Below, one piece after another: positions 4,754-6,721 of a stretch of 6,721 nt of DNA. Every line of letters starts with the position of its first letter. Within the stretch, counting starts at the first letter, position 1. Location: positions 1-6,721 of the forward strand of contig JACCYW010000404.1 in NCBI GenBank assembly GCA_013696275.1. The letters are read 5' to 3'. The stretch is from Chloroflexota bacterium. Lineage in GTDB: Bacteria; Chloroflexota; Limnocylindria; Limnocylindrales; CSP1-4. The translations under genes and the position numbers were made by a program. The notes beneath the pieces are model-generated. The model was given only the letters and a program-made list of their open reading frames with translations, was not told the DNA's origin and searched no databases.

Positions 4754-5581
4754 ATGCTGCTCCTGGTCGATCTTGATGGTGTCGTCTACCGCGGCTCCGC
4801 TCCCGTGCCGGGCGTGCCAGCGCTGCTCGACCGCTGCGCCGCGCAGGGCGACACCATCGTCTACGTCACGAACAATTCGCGCTGGCATCGCGACGAGTAT
4901 CTCGCGCGCCTTGACGCGATGGGCGTTCCCGTCCGCAGTGACCTCATCGTCACCGCTGCGCGCGCGACCGCGCTGGCTCTTGCAGCCGACGACGGCGAGC
5001 CTTCGACGGTCATGATCTCCGGCGGGCCGGGGCTCGCACGTGAGCTGAGAGACGTGGGGCTGCGAGTCGTTGCGCCGACGGCCAAGGGCCTGGCGGCGAG
5101 TCCCTCCGTCGTGGTGGTGGGTGTCGACTTCGCGCTCACGTACCGTCGCTTGAGCGTGGCTGCCGATGCGATACGTCAGGGTGCCCGCTTCATAGCTACC
5201 AACCGCGACCCGGTATATCCGGCCGCGGATGGGCTGTGGGCGGGCGCTGGATCGATGGTCGCGGCCATCGCGACCGCCTCCGGCAGGGAGCCCGACCTGG
5301 TTATCGGCAAACCGGAGCCGGGCCTCTTCCAGACCGCAGCCCTATCGGTCGGTTGGCCGCCCGAACGAGCCGTCGTGGTGGGCGATCAACTGGCCACCGA
5401 CATCGTGGCCGCGCATAGGGTCGGGGCTCGGTCCGTGCTGATGCTGACCGGAGTGACCACGCGCGCTCAGGCCGACGCGGCGACCGCTGACCAGCGGCCA
5501 GACGCCATCGCCGCCGATGCGTCCGAGCTCGAGGCGGTCCTGGCGCGCTACCGGCCTGAGTCGACGCGTGCCTCGCGCTAG
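4754..5581 (+). CDS. HAD-IIA family phosphatase (NagD/phosphoglycolate-phosphatase-like)
   Basis: A complete 275-residue cytoplasmic phosphohydrolase of HAD subclass IIA. Motif I is DLDGVVYRG at 6-14 (D6 nucleophile, D8 acid/base). Motif II is TNNS at 39-42, motif III includes K186 in VIGKPEPGLF (183-192), and motif IV is VGDQLATD at 209-216 (D211 and D216 for Mg2+). The C2B cap lies between motifs II and III and contains VVGVDFALTYRRL (121-133) and the family's IATNRDPVYP (147-156). All catalytic residues are present. Relatives dephosphorylate nucleotides, phosphoglycolate, glycerol phosphate or nitrophenyl phosphate, so the substrate cannot be read from sequence. The ATG at 4754 puts motif I at the usual distance from the N-terminus. 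The stop overlaps the stop of the converging radical SAM gene within CTAG. Confidence 0.93.
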   Translation: MLLLVDLDGVVYRGSAPVPGVPALLDRCAAQGDTIVYVTNNSRWHRDEYLARLDAMGVPVRSDLIVTAARATALALAADDGEPSTVMISGGPGLARELRDVGLRVVAPTAKGLAASPSVVVVGVDFALTYRRLSVAADAIRQGARFIATNRDPVYPAADGLWAGAGSMVAAIATASGREPDLVIGKPEPGLFQTAALSVGWPPERAVVVGDQLATDIVAAHRVGARSVLMLTGVTTRAQADAATADQRPDAIAADASELEAVLARYRPESTRASR

Positions 5582-6721
5582 GACAGGCGCGGCGGCGGAT
5601 GCAGCCGCTCGACGAGCAGTCGCTCGACCGGGAAGCGGTAGAAGTCGCGCGCCACACGCCAGCGCGCCAGCGCCGTGAGCGGTGCCGCCGCGCGACGGTG
5701 CCGGCCGAAGGCGTAGCGTTGGTAGAACTTGAAGCGCTCGACGCGATCGACCACGTCTGCCTCCACCCACGATCCGGCCGAGCCGACGTAGTCGAAGTCG
5801 GCCCATTCGGCGAGGGTCATCGGTAAACGGTAGCCGGCTGCTCCCAGCGAGTCGGCGATCTCGTTACCGGGATAGGGCTTGTAGAAGAAGATGGCGGCCT
5901 CGAAGTCCGGGCTCATCGCACGGAGCCGTTTGGCGACCTCGATGGTCGCGTCGAGCGAGTCGGCTGGCTCGTCCGGAAAACCGACGATGAAGTTCCAGAT
6001 GGCACCGATACCGTGTGCCACCAGCTTCTCTGCCGTCTCGAACACCTGCCCGATGGTGATGTCCTTCTTGATGCGCTTGAGCATCTCGTCGGTGCCGGCC
6101 TCCACGCCGATCATCACCCGACGCAGGCCGGCCCGCGCACATAGGGCCAGCGTCTCGTCAGGCAGCCGATGTCCCTGGTCGGCGCGCATGGTGCCGGTCC
6201 AGGCCACGTCCAGGCCGGCCCGCCCGAAGGCGTCACAGATGCCCGCGACCCGGTCGGTGCGAGTGAAGAAGGTCTCGTCCTGAAAGGCCACCTCGTCGAA
6301 TCGATAGCGCTCCCGGTGTCCCGCTATCTCGCGCGCCATGCGCTCGGGTGACAGCCCGAACCAGGCGCGGCGGTAGACATACGGATCGGCACAGAAGGCG
6401 CAGCGGAACCGGCAACCGACCGACGAGATGTAGTCGAACTGCCGCCTGGCCTTGCGCTCGAAGTAAGCCTCGACCGCGATCATCCCGTAGTCGAGCGGCG
6501 GAAAGGCCTCGACGTCCCGGGTCGGGCGGGGTGGATTCGTGACCACGGCACCATCGGCGGCACGGAATGTGACGCCAGCGACCGCCTCAAGATCGCGGCC
6601 GCCAGACAACCGCTCGACCAGCTCGGCGAAGGTCTCCTCGCCCTGTCCGGCGACGATCGCCCGGATAGCCGGCTCGTCGTGCAGTGTCTGCGTCGGGAAG
6701 AGCGACGGGTGCCAGCCGCCC
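5578..6721 (-). CDS. B12-binding domain radical SAM protein, N-terminus outside window
   Basis: The 380 visible residues run in from the right edge (first whole codon ends at 6720). A TTG start at 6609 has no support, because the frame stays open and conserved upstream of it. Fragment residues 1-40 are the end of a cobalamin-binding domain (GGWHPSLFPTQTL, then AGQGEETFAEL). The radical SAM core has C103-x3-C107-x2-C110 (GCRFRCAFC) for the 4Fe-4S cluster and SAM. FQDETFF (146-152), VMIGVEAGTDEMLKRIKK (202-219) and NFIVGFPDE (233-241) follow as the expected barrel strands. The C-terminus adds a helical region with aromatic residues (FKFYQRYAFGRH, VARDFYRFPVERLL). Such enzymes make methyl transfers, ring closures or C-C bonds on lipids, tetrapyrroles or natural products. 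The substrate here is unknown, and no pathway neighbour is visible on the left side. Confidence 0.92.
   Translation of the reverse strand, partial: GGWHPSLFPTQTLHDEPAIRAIVAGQGEETFAELVERLSGGRDLEAVAGVTFRAADGAVVTNPPRPTRDVEAFPPLDYGMIAVEAYFERKARRQFDYISSVGCRFRCAFCADPYVYRRAWFGLSPERMAREIAGHRERYRFDEVAFQDETFFTRTDRVAGICDAFGRAGLDVAWTGTMRADQGHRLPDETLALCARAGLRRVMIGVEAGTDEMLKRIKKDITIGQVFETAEKLVAHGIGAIWNFIVGFPDEPADSLDATIEVAKRLRAMSPDFEAAIFFYKPYPGNEIADSLGAAGYRLPMTLAEWADFDYVGSAGSWVEADVVDRVERFKFYQRYAFGRHRRAAAPLTALARWRVARDFYRFPVERLLVERLHPPPRLS

Noticed and set aside
5342..5806. 154-codon minus-strand frame across the HAD and radical SAM gene ends
   Set aside because: Its Arg/Leu/Gly-rich translation has no motif and it conflicts with two well-supported genes.
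1..6721. Mobile element, CRISPR, tRNA, toxin-antitoxin or defence system
   Set aside because: I found no transposase or integrase motifs, no regular spaced repeats, no tRNA cloverleaf and no paired small toxin/antitoxin frames. The NYN protein alone, in a housekeeping-like operon, does not indicate a defence system.

Overview
The window is bacterial, high in G+C (roughly two thirds by eye) and densely coded, with gaps of mostly 10 to 120 bases. It has System II cytochrome c biogenesis (CcsB), a YacP-like NYN protein, a HAD-IIA phosphatase and a B12-binding radical SAM protein. None of the six complete genes has a recognisable Shine-Dalgarno sequence, and two have a TANNNT box 6-7 bases before the start codon. 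This would fit a Chloroflexota (for example Limnocylindria-like) or deep Actinobacteriota-like environmental genome. That placement is inference; there is no rRNA or other decisive marker.

Layout. The left edge holds the C-terminal end of a plus-strand gene of unknown function (stop at 331). It faces a minus-strand cluster across a 196-base convergent spacer (332-527). The spacer is rich in perfect inverted repeats and also holds a tandem repeat and an 18-bp perfect palindrome. From 4727 down to 528 six genes run on the minus strand in this order: NYN/YacP-like protein, four-helix membrane protein, one-helix membrane protein with a Cys/His-rich tail, CcsB, neutral zinc metallopeptidase, and a two-helix membrane protein with a PH-like tail. 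The first three are 9-10 bases apart and CcsB follows after 42 bases, so these four look like one operon. The metallopeptidase sits behind a 118-base gap with its own possible leaderless promoter, and the last gene follows a stem-loop after the metallopeptidase stop. Expression may therefore fall into two or three units.

A HAD-IIA phosphatase gene (4754-5581, plus) diverges from the NYN gene with only 26 bases between the start codons. It converges on a B12-binding radical SAM gene (minus strand, running off the right edge) so tightly that both stop codons lie in one palindromic CTAG.

How the genes work together. CcsB presents heme for covalent attachment to apocytochromes c outside the membrane. 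Its usual partner ResB/Ccs1 is not in the window, and its immediate upstream neighbour is an unassigned membrane-anchored protein with zinc-ribbon-like cysteines. Most of the cluster is membrane or envelope proteins. The remaining genes look like ordinary chromosomal housekeeping. I see no transposase, integrase, CRISPR array, tRNA, rRNA or phage gene. The least explained items are the structured convergent spacer and the Cys-rich neighbour of CcsB.
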